NCBI RefSeq assembly: GCF_900129815.1
Contig: NZ_FQWX01000004.1
Coordinates: 1 to 64,000, forward strand
From: Asaccharospora irregularis DSM 2635
GTDB lineage: Bacteria > Bacillota > Clostridia > Peptostreptococcales > Peptostreptococcaceae
Direction: 5' to 3'
Length of the DNA stretch: 64,000 bases
The notes under the pieces are model-generated. The model saw nothing but the letters and a program-made list of their open reading frames with translations, was not told where the DNA came from and did no database searches. Made by a program: the position numbers and the translations under genes. Shown one piece after another: positions 55,591 through 64,000 of the stretch (positions within the stretch are counted from its first letter, which is position 1; every line of letters begins with the position of its first letter).

Positions 55591-56781
55591 ATGGAGAACT
55601 TAAAAAATCAAAAATTTGCTACGAAGACAATACACGGAGGGTACAAAAAAGATTCCTCAGGTGCTCTAACAACACCTATTTATCAAACATCTACATTTGT
55701 ATTTGATAATGCAGAACAGGGTGGAAGAAGATTCGCATTAGAAGAGGGAGGATATATATATACTAGACTTGGAAATCCTACTAATACTCAATTAGAGGAA
55801 AAAGTTGCTTTACTTGAAGGTGCAGAAGCTTGTGTATCAACAGCTTCAGGAATAGGTGCAATAACTTCAGCTTTATGGACAGCTTTAAAAGCAGGAGATC
55901 ATGTAGTTGCAAGTAAAACCTTATATGGATGCACATATGCAATGTTTAACCATGGTATTAGTAGATACGGAGTAGAGATTACTTTTGTTGATGCCGCAAA
56001 TCTAGATGAAGTAAAGGCTGCTATGAGAGAAAATACTAAAGTTGTTTACTTAGAGACTCCAGCAAATCCAGATTTAAAGTTAGTAGATATAGAGGCTGTA
56101 TCTAAAGTAGCTCACGAAACAGAGGGATGTATAGTAATGGTTGATAATACTTTCTGTACTCCATACATACAAAGACCGTTAGAATTAGGAGCAGATGTAG
56201 TAGTTCACTCAGCTACTAAATATTTAAATGGGCATGGAGATGTTATAGCAGGATTTGTTGTTGGTAAGTTAGACTTTATAAATCAAGTAAGACTATTTGG
56301 AATCAAAGATATGACGGGTTCTGTGTTAAGCCCGTTTGATGCATATTTAATAATAAGAGGAATGAAAACTTTACAAATAAGAATGGATAGACACTGTAAG
56401 AATGCTATGGAAGTAGCTAAATTCTTAGAATCACATGAAAATGTGACAAAAATTAATTATCCGGGGCTTGAAAGTTTCCCACAATATGAATTAGCAAAAA
56501 AACAAATGGATCTTCCAGGAGGAATGATTGCTTTTGAAGTTAAGGGGGGACTAGAATCTGGTAAAAAATTACTTAATTCTTTAGAGTTATGTGTTTTAGC
56601 AGTTAGTTTAGGTGATTGTGAAACACTAATACAACATCCTGCCTCAATGACTCATTCTCCATATACACCAGAGGAAAGAGCTGAAGCTGGCATATCTGAA
56701 GGTTTAATAAGAATATCAGTTGGATTAGAAGATGTAGAGGATATAATAGCGGACTTAAAACAAGGACTTGATAGATTATAA
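55591..56781 (+). CDS. megL: Methionine gamma-lyase
   Basis: A 396-residue Cys/Met-metabolism PLP enzyme. The PLP lysine is Lys210 ([11 protein letters not shown]), and Cys114 in [10 protein letters not shown] corresponds to the active-site cysteine that marks methionine gamma-lyases, against cystathionine lyases. It splits methionine to methanethiol, ammonia and 2-oxobutyrate. GGGGGAAA ribosome site. A ~100-nt leader with a small stem (about 55509-55540) precedes. An NhaC-family transporter lies just downstream past a terminator. Confidence 0.88.
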   Translation: MENLKNQKFATKTIHGGYKKDSSGALTTPIYQTSTFVFDNAEQGGRRFALEEGGYIYTRLGNPTNTQLEEKVALLEGAEACVSTASGIGAITSALWTALKAGDHVVASKTLYGCTYAMFNHGISRYGVEITFVDAANLDEVKAAMRENTKVVYLETPANPDLKLVDIEAVSKVAHETEGCIVMVDNTFCTPYIQRPLELGADVVVHSATKYLNGHGDVIAGFVVGKLDFINQVRLFGIKDMTGSVLSPFDAYLIIRGMKTLQIRMDRHCKNAMEVAKFLESHENVTKINYPGLESFPQYELAKKQMDLPGGMIAFEVKGGLESGKKLLNSLELCVLAVSLGDCETLIQHPASMTHSPYTPEERAEAGISEGLIRISVGLEDVEDIIADLKQGLDRL

Positions 56782-56830
56782 AAAAGTAAAAGGTTGCTAA
56801 AAAATTTGTAGCATAATAAATAGTATATTT

Positions 56831-56876
56831 AAAACTACCAGGGAAGATATATAATACCTTCTCTGGTAGTTTTACC
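56831..56876 (+). terminator. Terminator after the methionine lyase gene
   Basis: A 16-bp stem (AAAACTACCAGGGAAG with its complement, one wobble), then TTTTACC. Confidence 0.88.
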
Positions 56877-56904
56877 TTAAATTAATTTAGAAGGGATAGA
56901 AAAT

Positions 56905-58224
56905 ATGCAAAACGTAAGCAATCAAGTTGAAAATAAAGGTAATGCATTTGCATTACTTCCAATAGGAGTATTTTTAGTTCTATTTTTAGGAAGTGGTATT
57001 GTAATAGGAGATTTTTATAAAATGCCTGCATTAACGGCATTTGTAATTGCAGCTGGTGTAGCCTTTATGACTAATCCTAAAGAATCTCTAGATACTAAAA
57101 TGGAAATATTCTGTAAAAGCGCGGGAGATAGTAATATACTTATAATGCTTGTAATTTTCCTACTAGCAGGAGCATTTGGGAGTGTAGCCAAGGCAATGGG
57201 TGGGGTAGATTCAACGGTTAATCTGAGTTTATCAGTTCTGCCTCCCAATCTACTAGTTCCGGGCCTATTTTTAGTAGTTTGCTTTATATCTACATCTATG
57301 GGAACATCAGTTGGAACAATCTCTGCATTAACGCCTATAGCATTAGGTATTTCTCAAAAGACTGGAATGCAACTAGAATTACTAGTAGCAATAATAGTAG
57401 GGGGAGCCATGGTTGGAGACAATTTGTCTATGATATCTGATACAACCATAGCTGCAGCAAGTACACAAGGTTGTGAATTAAAGGATAAAGTAAAGATGAA
57501 CTTTCTTGTAGTACTACCAGCGGCATTAGTAAGTCTCATAATAATATCTATAATGTCATCAGGCTACGGGGTTACTTCAGCTGAGGCTGGATCTTATGAG
57601 ATAATAAAGGTTGTACCATATGTAACTGTTTTAGTAGGCGCTTTATTGGGTGCCAATGTTTTTGTACTTCTTGCCGGTGGGATTTTATTTGCTGGTGCAA
57701 TAGGTATACTAACAAATGCTATAGATATATGGGGATTTATTGGGGCTGTATCCGAAGGTATGGCTGGAATGCAAGAGTTATGTATATTGGTATTGATAGT
57801 AGGAGGAGTAATAGGATTAATAAAATATAATGGCGGTATAGATTTTATACTAAACTTTATAACAAGTAGGATAAAGACAGCAACAGGTGCTAAATTTGGT
57901 ATAGCGTTACTTGCAAGTGTAATAGATTTATGTACTGCAAACAATACAATAACTATAATAACAGCTGGACCTTTGGCTAAGGATATTGGAGAAAAGTATA
58001 ATCTTGACCCAAGAAAAATAGCTAGTATGTTAGATATGTTCGCATCGTGTTGGCAGGGAATGATACCTTATGGAGCCCAGGTACTAACAGCTGTTGGAAT
58101 AGCCGGGGTTTCTTCTGTAGGAATAATAAAATATTTACATTATCCTATGTTATTGCTTATATTCGCGATCATATCTATAACTATAGATTTTTCATTTCTA
58201 AAGAAAGGTAAGAGAGCGAGTTAA
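56905..58224 (+). CDS. NhaC-family Na+/H+ antiporter-like transporter
   Basis: A 439-residue protein with about eleven or twelve membrane segments and the NhaC signature (CFISTSMGTSVGTISALTP; GGAMVGDNLSMISDTTIAAAS). NhaC homologues such as MetT have been predicted to be methionine transporters when next to methionine genes. Being beside methionine gamma-lyase, this may import methionine with sodium; ordinary Na+/H+ exchange is the alternative. A terminator separates the two genes, so the link is positional. Confidence 0.82.
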   Translation: MQNVSNQVENKGNAFALLPIGVFLVLFLGSGIVIGDFYKMPALTAFVIAAGVAFMTNPKESLDTKMEIFCKSAGDSNILIMLVIFLLAGAFGSVAKAMGGVDSTVNLSLSVLPPNLLVPGLFLVVCFISTSMGTSVGTISALTPIALGISQKTGMQLELLVAIIVGGAMVGDNLSMISDTTIAAASTQGCELKDKVKMNFLVVLPAALVSLIIISIMSSGYGVTSAEAGSYEIIKVVPYVTVLVGALLGANVFVLLAGGILFAGAIGILTNAIDIWGFIGAVSEGMAGMQELCILVLIVGGVIGLIKYNGGIDFILNFITSRIKTATGAKFGIALLASVIDLCTANNTITIITAGPLAKDIGEKYNLDPRKIASMLDMFASCWQGMIPYGAQVLTAVGIAGVSSVGIIKYLHYPMLLLIFAIISITIDFSFLKKGKRAS

Positions 58225-58240
58225 TTTGGACAGTTTAAAT

Positions 58241-58286
58241 AACCTCTACGAGTATTGTGAATACAAAGTACTTGTAGAGGTTTATT
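58241..58286 (+). terminator. Terminator after the NhaC-like gene
   Basis: AACCTCTACGAGTA pairs with TACTTGTAGAGGTT, one wobble, then TATTTATA. Confidence 0.8.
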
Positions 58287-58332
58287 TATAAAATAAATAA
58301 TGTATATATATGTAATATAATAAATAGGGTTT

Positions 58333-58779
58333 TTATAAATCCTTTTTCAAATAAACCATGTCTACAAGTTGTACTTCACCTTCAAAAATTGGATTATCAT
58401 AATTATCAATGAAAAAGTTTTTAATGCGAGTATAAATTTTAAAACCGCAGCGTTCATAAAAAGGGATTGTCAAAGGGCTATCTCCAGTGCCCACAATCAT
58501 CGTTTTGAACTCATCCTTATAATACTCAGATAAATACTCTAATAATCTACTTCCATAGCCTTGTCCTTGATATTTTTTATATGTAGCCAAGTTTTTTATC
58601 TCGCATTCATCATTGTTTTCTTTTGTTACAACACAGACTGTTTTAAGATCTCCGTCATACAATGCAAACAATTTTCCTCTATCTAAGTATTTATCAATCA
58701 TGCTTTCTTGTTCATCACCCAAAAGTAATAGGTCTAAGAAGTCTTTTTTATTTTCTTTTATAATTTTTATTATTTCCAT
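58333..58779 (-). CDS. GNAT family N-acetyltransferase
   Basis: A 148-residue GNAT: acetyl-CoA binding segment [19 protein letters not shown] and late [12 protein letters not shown] motif. Substrate unknown; size fits small-molecule or protein N-acetylases. It is the only minus-strand gene in this part. ATG follows AGGGAGG. Confidence 0.88.
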   Translation of the reverse strand: MEIIKIIKENKKDFLDLLLLGDEQESMIDKYLDRGKLFALYDGDLKTVCVVTKENNDECEIKNLATYKKYQGQGYGSRLLEYLSEYYKDEFKTMIVGTGDSPLTIPFYERCGFKIYTRIKNFFIDNYDNPIFEGEVQLVDMVYLKKDL

Positions 58780-58911
58780 ATAATCCTCCCTATAACATAT
58801 ATAATCCTTTATATTTATATATTATTTTTATTATACATTATTTTGAATGGTTGATTATTCACCTATGATATAATGTAATTTATATTAATTAAAATTTTAA
58901 GGGAGAAAACT

Positions 58912-59619
58912 ATGAGATTAAATAAGTTTATTAGCTCAACAGGAATGTGCTCTAGGAGACAGGCTGATGAATTAATTAGAGAAAAAAGAGTAACAATTAA
59001 TGGACAAATTGCAACAGTTGGACAATCTGTAAATATAGATGATAAGGTATGTGTAGATAGAAAGCTTTTAAAACAGAAAAAAAATGATGTATATATTATC
59101 TTAAATAAACCAAGGGGTATAACTTGCACAACAGAGCGACATATAGAGGGAAACATAATAGATTTTGTAAATCACTCTGAGAGGATATTTCCAGTAGGCA
59201 GATTGGACAAGGACTCCGAAGGATTAATTTTGCTTACAAATGATGGTGATATTGTAAATAAAATTCTAAGAGAAGAAAATAACAAGAAAAAGGAGTATAT
59301 TGTAACTGTAAACAAACCTATAACACAATCTTTTATAAAGGGAATGGCTAATGGAGTGAAGATATATAATCCTGTAAGAAATGAATATACTATTACAAAA
59401 AAATGTGAGTTAGTTAAAATAAAGGATAATACATTCAAAATCACATTGTCCCAAGGGCTAAATAGGCAAATCAGGAGGATGTGCTCACATTTCGGATATA
59501 ATGTAATAAAGTTAAAGAGGGTTAAAATTATGGACCTAACATTGGGAAATTTAAAGATAGGCGAATGGAGAAATTTAAGCTCTGAGGAAATAGAGAATAT
59601 TAAGTCTAAACTATCTTAA
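58912..59619 (+). CDS. rluF: Pseudouridine synthase, RluF/RsuA type
   Basis: A 235-residue enzyme: N-terminal S4 domain (MRLNKFISSTGMCSRRQADELI), then the catalytic domain with VGRLDKDSEGLILLTNDGD, whose Asp is the catalytic residue, and QGLNRQIRRMCSHFG. The R-QIRRMC...G ending and KPRGITCT fit RluF (23S rRNA U2604) more than RsuA. GGGAG ribosome site. Confidence 0.88.
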   Translation: MRLNKFISSTGMCSRRQADELIREKRVTINGQIATVGQSVNIDDKVCVDRKLLKQKKNDVYIILNKPRGITCTTERHIEGNIIDFVNHSERIFPVGRLDKDSEGLILLTNDGDIVNKILREENNKKKEYIVTVNKPITQSFIKGMANGVKIYNPVRNEYTITKKCELVKIKDNTFKITLSQGLNRQIRRMCSHFGYNVIKLKRVKIMDLTLGNLKIGEWRNLSSEEIENIKSKLS

Positions 59620-59718
59620 TTTGGGATTACTATAATCATGAAATTGACTTTAAAGGGATATATATAGTATAATTTTGTTAAAATTTGGATAAAAATATAT
59701 GGGTTATGGAGGATAGAA

Positions 59719-60126
59719 ATGGCATATAAATGGTCAGATGATTTATTGACAGGAAATAAGCAGATTGATACAGAACACAAGGAACTACTAAATGCAATAA
59801 ATAATTTATTAGATGCTTGCAGTGTAGGCAAAGGTAGAACTGAAGTAGAAAGTACGGTAAAGTTTTTAACGTCTTATACAAAAACACATTTCTCACATGA
59901 AGAAGCTTTACAAAGAAAGTACAATTATCCTGATTACAATAATCATAAAAAGGAACATACTCAGTTTATAGAGACTATTGAAGATATACAAAGAAAGCTG
60001 CTATCAAATGGTCCGAGTGTTATTTTAGTTGGTGAAGTAAATAGTAAGGTTGCTAGTTGGGTAATTAGACATATAAAAAAAGAGGATGTTAAAGTAGCAA
60101 AACATATAAGAGAGAATTCAAAATAA
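59719..60126 (+). CDS. Bacteriohemerythrin
   Basis: A 135-residue hemerythrin-like protein with the full diiron ligand set: IDTEHKEL, HFSHEEAL, HKKEH and HIKKEDVKVAKH. It reversibly binds oxygen or senses redox or iron; obligate anaerobes use it for oxygen tolerance. GGAGG ribosome site, own terminator; a single-gene unit. Confidence 0.92.
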   Translation: MAYKWSDDLLTGNKQIDTEHKELLNAINNLLDACSVGKGRTEVESTVKFLTSYTKTHFSHEEALQRKYNYPDYNNHKKEHTQFIETIEDIQRKLLSNGPSVILVGEVNSKVASWVIRHIKKEDVKVAKHIRENSK

Positions 60127-60143
60127 TTTTAGAATTTAAATAC

Positions 60144-60171
60144 AAGCCGTATCAAAACTGATACGGCTTTA
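60144..60171 (+). terminator. Terminator after hemerythrin
   Basis: AAGCCGTATCA / TGATACGGCTT perfect 11-bp stem, loop AAAC, then TTATGG (short T-run). Confidence 0.85.
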
Positions 60172-60212
60172 TGGCTATAAACAAACAAAATTAGAATAAG
60201 GGAGAACTACGA

Positions 60213-60734
60213 ATGAAAATAGAATTTGAGGTAATGGAAAACGACTATATAAATTTTAATATATATCATCTGGAGAAATCTAAATCTAGAAAAAATACAT
60301 TCAACTTGCTTAGATTCTTTATACCTATAATATTTTCTATACCAATATATTTTATTGGAACAGGGGTATTCAAGCAACCAAGTCTTTATTGGTTTATAAT
60401 TTCTATTATATTTATAGCTGGGTGGATTTTAACTTACCCAAAACAGTATAAGAAGTTGGTATCTAAGGAGATTAAGAAAATTTTAAGAGAAGGAGACAAT
60501 TCTTCTATACTAGGCAAGAAAAGCCTGAATATTGAAGATGGCATTATTACTGTAAAGGGAGAATTTAGTTTAGAAACAATATCATCAGAGAATATTCAAG
60601 ATATAAGAATTTATGATGATATGATCCTTGTATATGTAGGTGGATTTGTAGCCCATATAATACCAAGGAGATATTTAGATGAGGATAATGAAAAAAATCT
60701 TTTAGAAAGTCTGGAAAAAATTAAACATGCTTAG
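60213..60734 (+). CDS. YcxB-like membrane protein
   Basis: A 173-residue protein with two membrane segments (about 36-51 and 58-74) and a C-terminal cytoplasmic domain with the LETISSENIQDIRIYDDMILVYV pattern of YcxB-like proteins. Function unknown. GGGAG ribosome site. ~195 bp of A/T-rich DNA without a recognisable feature follow. Confidence 0.75.
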   Translation: MKIEFEVMENDYINFNIYHLEKSKSRKNTFNLLRFFIPIIFSIPIYFIGTGVFKQPSLYWFIISIIFIAGWILTYPKQYKKLVSKEIKKILREGDNSSILGKKSLNIEDGIITVKGEFSLETISSENIQDIRIYDDMILVYVGGFVAHIIPRRYLDEDNEKNLLESLEKIKHA

Positions 60735-60931
60735 ATTATAAATTATTAAATATGACTGGTATATAAACTACTGATGTGATTAATATATAAATTATTATAG
60801 ATTAATTTGATAAATAAGATTGAACTCATATCCTTTGTGGTAATATAACAGATATATAGTATAGATTCTAGAAATAAAGTAAAAATTAGAGTATATAAAT
60901 ATGTTAAATAAAATAAAAGGAGAATATATAT

Positions 60932-61528
60932 ATGAGTAAAGTATTATATATAAAAGCAAATATTAAAGAGGACGGACAATCAAGAACTTTTAGAGTATCA
61001 GATAGTTTTGTTGAGGAATATAAGAAAAATAATCCTGAAGATGAAGTAGTAGTATTGGATTTATATAAAGAGAAGATAGATTTTTTAAGACCAGAAGATT
61101 TAGGAAAAATATTTGGACCTAAAGATGAAGAAAGTAAAAACCATCAAAAGCTAAAGTATGCATACCAATTTGCAGAGGCTGACAAATATATAATCGCAGC
61201 ACCTATGTGGAATTTAAGCATACCAGCAATACTAAAGGCTTATATTGATTATGTAAGTGTTACAGGGATAACATTTAAGTATACAGCAGAAGGACCTGTA
61301 GGCCTTTTAAATGATAGAAAGGCTGTTCATATAGTATCTAGAGGTGGAGGATATGACAATTCACCTTATGAAATGGGAGATAAATATCTGAGAACTATAT
61401 TGGGATTCTTTGGAATTAGCGATATAGAGACTATAGCAATAGAAAATGTAGATGTTATGGGTGTAGATGTTGAAAGTAAAGTAGAAGACGGTATAAAAAG
61501 AGCCAATTTAATAGCACAAAAATTCTAG
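60932..61528 (+). CDS. FMN-dependent NADH azoreductase-like quinone reductase
   Basis: A 198-residue flavodoxin-like protein of the AzoR family: MSKVLYIKANIKEDGQSRTF start, AAPMWNLSIPAILKAYIDYV and KAVHIVSRGG motifs that bind FMN. Such enzymes reduce quinones, azo compounds and other electrophiles with NADH. AAAAGGAG precedes the ATG. It stands before an OhrR-like regulator and a nitroreductase; together they may be a thiol/electrophile response set. Confidence 0.88.
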   Translation: MSKVLYIKANIKEDGQSRTFRVSDSFVEEYKKNNPEDEVVVLDLYKEKIDFLRPEDLGKIFGPKDEESKNHQKLKYAYQFAEADKYIIAAPMWNLSIPAILKAYIDYVSVTGITFKYTAEGPVGLLNDRKAVHIVSRGGGYDNSPYEMGDKYLRTILGFFGISDIETIAIENVDVMGVDVESKVEDGIKRANLIAQKF

Positions 61529-61537
61529 TGACTATAT

Positions 61538-61583
61538 AAAAGCCAAATGGAGTGAAAAAAGTACTCTATTTGGCTTTTTATTT
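61538..61583 (+). terminator. Terminator after azoreductase
   Basis: AAAAGCCAAATGGAGT pairs with ACTCTATTTGGCTTTT (one wobble), then TATTTG. Confidence 0.88.
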
Positions 61584-61597
61584 GATTTGTTTTGAAG

Positions 61598-61656
61598 TTG
61601 ACATAATAATTATATTAAAATATAATTATCGTACAAGATTAATCGTATACGATAAT
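61598..61656 (+). promoter_or_regulatory. Consensus promoter with overlapping dyad, marR operator
   Basis: TTGACA (61598-61603), exactly 17 nt, TATAAT (61621-61626). The inverted arms ATTATCGTA (61625-61633) and TACGATAAT (61648-61656) overlap the -10; the right part is inside a perfect 12-bp palindrome ATCGTATACGAT (61642-61653). Bound regulator would block the polymerase. Confidence 0.75.
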
Positions 61657-61691
61657 ATATTTTTTTATTGTGGATGACAGGAGTGTATAGG

Positions 61692-62138
61692 ATGAACGAG
61701 AATCTAAAATTAGAAAATCAACTTTGTTTTAAAATTTATTCTGTATCAAAGAGCATGATTAGGATATATGGTCCATTACTAAAGGAGATAGATTTAACCT
61801 ATCCACAGTACCTAGCGATGTTGGTTTTATGGGAACACAAGAAACTACCATTTAAGGATATGTGTTTTAAGTTAAAGATGAAAACAGGCACATTGACTCC
61901 TATTTTAAGCAAACTAGAAGGAAATGGGTATTTAGAAAGAATTAAGGATGAAAGCGACGATAGGAAAATATATATATCTATAACTCAAAAGGGTTTAGAT
62001 ATAGAGAAAAAAGCTAAAGATATTCCAAAAAAAATAGCAAATGATCTCAATTTTTCAGAGGAAGATTGTCAAAAATATATAAAGGAGTTTGATTATTTAG
62101 TGAATAAATTAGACCTTATAGAAAATTATATTAAATAA
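61692..62138 (+). CDS. MarR-family regulator, OhrR-like
   Basis: A 148-residue winged-helix regulator. The N-terminus (MNENLKLENQLCFKIYSVS, Cys12) matches OhrR, where a cysteine at position 15 (LENQLC) senses organic hydroperoxides, and TYPQYLAMLVLWE follows as in OhrR. ATG at 61692 follows CAGGAG; an upstream ATG lacks a site. No ohr gene is next to it; candidate targets are its own promoter and the neighbouring azoreductase and nitroreductase. Cys-only type is inferred. Confidence 0.82.
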   Translation: MNENLKLENQLCFKIYSVSKSMIRIYGPLLKEIDLTYPQYLAMLVLWEHKKLPFKDMCFKLKMKTGTLTPILSKLEGNGYLERIKDESDDRKIYISITQKGLDIEKKAKDIPKKIANDLNFSEEDCQKYIKEFDYLVNKLDLIENYIK

Positions 62139-62234
62139 GATATATAAACAAAAAATAGTTAGAATGTAAATTTTTATTTTGTTATATTAAATATTTCAAG
62201 AATAAAGATTGTAGATTATTAGGAGGTACTCAAT

Positions 62235-62993
62235 ATGGATATAAAAGATCAATGGATTGAAGCTGTAAATAATCGAACATCAAGAAGGACATATATAGAA
62301 AAATCATTAGGACAAAGTCATATCAATGAACTTAACAAATTAATAGATAAAATAAATGAAGAAAGTAGTTTGAATTTTCAATTTTTAGATGATTGTTCTA
62401 AGCTTTTTAAGGGTTTTTCTGCATCTTATGGCATGATAAAAGGGCTAAATTCATGTATAGCTATAGTAGGAGATAAAAATATAGAGAACTTTAAGATAAA
62501 AGCTGGGTATTATGGTGAAATATTAGTATTAGAGGCTACCAATATGGAGTTGGGAACCTGTTGGATTGGTGGTACCTATGATAGAAAAGAATGTGAAAGG
62601 TATATAGATATAAATCAAAACGAGGAATTAATTTGTGTAATAGCTATAGGGAATGTTTTAGAGGATAAAAGCATGAGAGAAAAATTAATATCTAAGATGA
62701 ATAAGGGAAAAAAATCATTTAGTCAGGTTTTATTAGACAAAGATTGTGATTCAGTGCCAAGTTGGGTTAAAGAGGGGATTAATTTTGTATTGAAATCTCC
62801 ATCCGCACTAAATAAGCAACCATTTGCATATTCATTTAAGAATAATGAGATAAGAGCTTTCAACATTTCTAAAAAGCATGGATATGAGGAAATAGATTTA
62901 GGAATATCTATGTTACACTTTGAATTAGGGGCTAGAAAAGAAAACTATAATGGCAAATGGAATTATATAAACGGAGAAAAAATATTTAAATAA
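62235..62993 (+). CDS. Nitroreductase-family protein, TM1586 type
   Basis: A 252-residue flavin-dependent nitroreductase-fold protein: NRTSRRTYIEKSL start, KAGYYGEILVLEATNMELGTCWIGGTYDR centre, and a second half (FVLKSPSALNKQPFAYSF) that repeats the fold, as in the putative TM nitroreductase family. A typical nitro- or flavin-reducing role is likely. TAGGAGG precedes the ATG. ~95 bp after the MarR gene, possibly in the same unit. Confidence 0.8.
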   Translation: MDIKDQWIEAVNNRTSRRTYIEKSLGQSHINELNKLIDKINEESSLNFQFLDDCSKLFKGFSASYGMIKGLNSCIAIVGDKNIENFKIKAGYYGEILVLEATNMELGTCWIGGTYDRKECERYIDINQNEELICVIAIGNVLEDKSMREKLISKMNKGKKSFSQVLLDKDCDSVPSWVKEGINFVLKSPSALNKQPFAYSFKNNEIRAFNISKKHGYEEIDLGISMLHFELGARKENYNGKWNYINGEKIFK

Positions 62994-63023
62994 TATAGAA
63001 ATAACTGGTAATCCAAAAATTTT

Positions 63024-63050
63024 CCACACTAATTTTAGTGTGGTTTTTTA
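63024..63050 (+). terminator. Terminator after nitroreductase
   Basis: CCACACTA pairs with TAGTGTGG, then TTTTTTA. Confidence 0.88.
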
Positions 63051-63112
63051 TATTAGAAATAAAATAGCAATTTGGGAACAGATTAATTATTTGTTAATTG
63101 ATATACTTTAAT

Positions 63113-63124
63113 TATCACGTGATA
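63113..63124. promoter_or_regulatory. 12-bp palindrome before the AraC-like gene
   Basis: TATCACGTGATA is a perfect palindrome ~18 bp before the start codon. Possible operator; weak as parS (11 of 16 positions). Confidence 0.4.
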
Positions 63125-63141
63125 GAAAGTGAGGATATAAG

Positions 63142-64000
63142 TTGAATTACAGTAAAGTGATATCACAATGTATTGATTTTATCGAGGAAAACATAAAAGA
63201 TGATTTAACACCAGATTTAATAGCTAGCAAATGCGGGTACTCAACATTTCATTTCTGTAGAATATTCAATATTCATAAAGGAATAACATTAATGGATTAT
63301 ATAAGAAAAAGAAGGTTATCGTTAGCATCATCAGAACTGTTTGATGGAAGAAAAGTAATAGATATAGCCTTAGAGTATGGATTTGATACGCAGAATGGAT
63401 TTTGCAAGGCTTTTAAAAAGGAGTATGGATTTAGTCCTACCCAGTATATAAAGCGTATGGATGGATATTTTCAAAAACAGTCACTATATAAAATTGGAGG
63501 TTATATTATGGATCCTATTATTGTAAAAAAGCCTGCATTCAAGATTGCAGGGTATGGTATAGAAACAAATATTTCTAGTGGAAATTATACTAAAGATGTA
63601 GCTTCGTTTTGGGTTAACTATAACGGTGAAAATCTTGAAAGTAAAATGTATGACATTTTGAATCCTAAAAAACATGGAGAGGTTGGATTATGCATACCAT
63701 CTAACAATCAAAATGGTGATGCTATCTATCTTATGGGAGTTATAGTTGATGATTTTGATCGTGTTACAGAAGATATGATGACAGTAGATATACCTGAGGC
63801 GACATATGCAGTATTTACAACTCCGCCAGTTGACACATCAGAAGACGACGAACAAATAATATTTGCAAATGTCATAAAGGAAACTTGGAAATATATATTT
63901 GAAGAGTGGTTTAAAGATAGTAAGTATGTATTTGATGAAAGCAAAATGGATTTTGAGTTTTATGATGAGAGATGTCATTGGAGAAAGGATACAGTTATGG
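63142..64000 (+). CDS. AraC-family regulator with GyrI-like effector domain (partial)
   Basis: No stop inside the window, so the 3' end is missing. The 286 visible residues start MNYSKVISQCIDFIEENIKD, with two AraC-type HTHs (LTPDLIASKCGYSTFHFCRIF; VIDIALEYGFDTQNGFCKAFKKEYGFSPTQY), and from ~residue 125 a GyrI-like small-molecule binding domain (VKKPAFKIAGYGIETN...). Such regulators respond to toxic compounds. TTG start with GTGAGG upstream. Confidence 0.85.
   Translation, partial: MNYSKVISQCIDFIEENIKDDLTPDLIASKCGYSTFHFCRIFNIHKGITLMDYIRKRRLSLASSELFDGRKVIDIALEYGFDTQNGFCKAFKKEYGFSPTQYIKRMDGYFQKQSLYKIGGYIMDPIIVKKPAFKIAGYGIETNISSGNYTKDVASFWVNYNGENLESKMYDILNPKKHGEVGLCIPSNNQNGDAIYLMGVIVDDFDRVTEDMMTVDIPEATYAVFTTPPVDTSEDDEQIIFANVIKETWKYIFEEWFKDSKYVFDESKMDFEFYDERCHWRKDTVM

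Noticed and set aside
63113-63124. Third parS site at the CACGTG palindrome
   Set aside because: Only 11 of 16 positions match parS; better explained as an operator.

Overview
The window is an AT-rich (low-GC) Firmicutes chromosome segment centred on the replication origin. Gene order (16S rRNA - sigB - rsbW - rsbV - gyrA - gyrB - recF - S4 protein - dnaN - dnaA | rpmH - rnpA - yidD - yidC - jag - mnmE - mnmG - rsmG - noc - soj - spo0J) and protein character point to the family Peptostreptococcaceae, a relative of Clostridioides difficile. The species cannot be fixed from sequence reading alone.

Left of the origin (1-11.15 kb, minus strand) lie the 5' end of a 16S rRNA gene with a strong promoter, an rsbV-rsbW-sigB operon, two small membrane/stress-type proteins, a yaaA-recF-gyrB-gyrA operon, dnaN and dnaA. 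oriC appears bipartite. DnaA boxes lie upstream of dnaA (11.25-11.56 kb). A second group lies between dnaA and dnaN (9.59-9.80 kb), with a TAG-trinucleotide run resembling a DnaA-trio and an AT-rich probable unwinding element. Right of the origin (12-34 kb, plus strand) are rpmH/rnpA/yidD/yidC/jag, the tRNA-modification genes, noc/soj/spo0J, a cysteine-desulfurase-like enzyme, a GerMN lipoprotein, an HTH-TPR regulator, a YedF/DUF3343/DUF951 group (possible labile sulfur/selenium chemistry), an aminotransferase, rpsF-ssb-rpsR, YybS-GdpP-rplI-dnaB and purA. A dense DnaA-box cluster sits in the dnaB 3' region.

35.8-47.7 kb holds a complete Bce-type antimicrobial-peptide module (response regulator, intramembrane sensor kinase, ABC ATPase, permease), a five-gene tRNA cluster (Lys-Glu-Val-Asp-Thr), a PadR/HAAS pair, the primosomal pair DnaD-like/DnaC-like on the minus strand, an M1-family peptidase, a WalJ-like hydrolase and rlmH.

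47.7-55.4 kb is an accessory, decayed stretch: a frameshifted fragment, DUF3885-like and SF0329-like genes, IS256-type transposase relics, two small membrane/secreted proteins, an eroded sulfonate/nitrate-type ABC transporter ending at a 24-bp palindrome, a glycosyltransferase plus membrane protein, and an ATPase that has lost its Walker B half. 55.5-64 kb holds methionine gamma-lyase with an NhaC-family transporter, a GNAT enzyme, an RluF-type pseudouridine synthase, a hemerythrin, a redox group (azoreductase, OhrR-like MarR regulator, nitroreductase) and the start of an AraC/GyrI-like regulator that runs off the end.

No CRISPR array, intact prophage or clearly new multi-gene defence system was seen. 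The most interesting signals are replication-linked: oriC architecture, the DnaA-box cluster after dnaB and parS-like sites. The truncated ATPase and several regulatory dyads come next.
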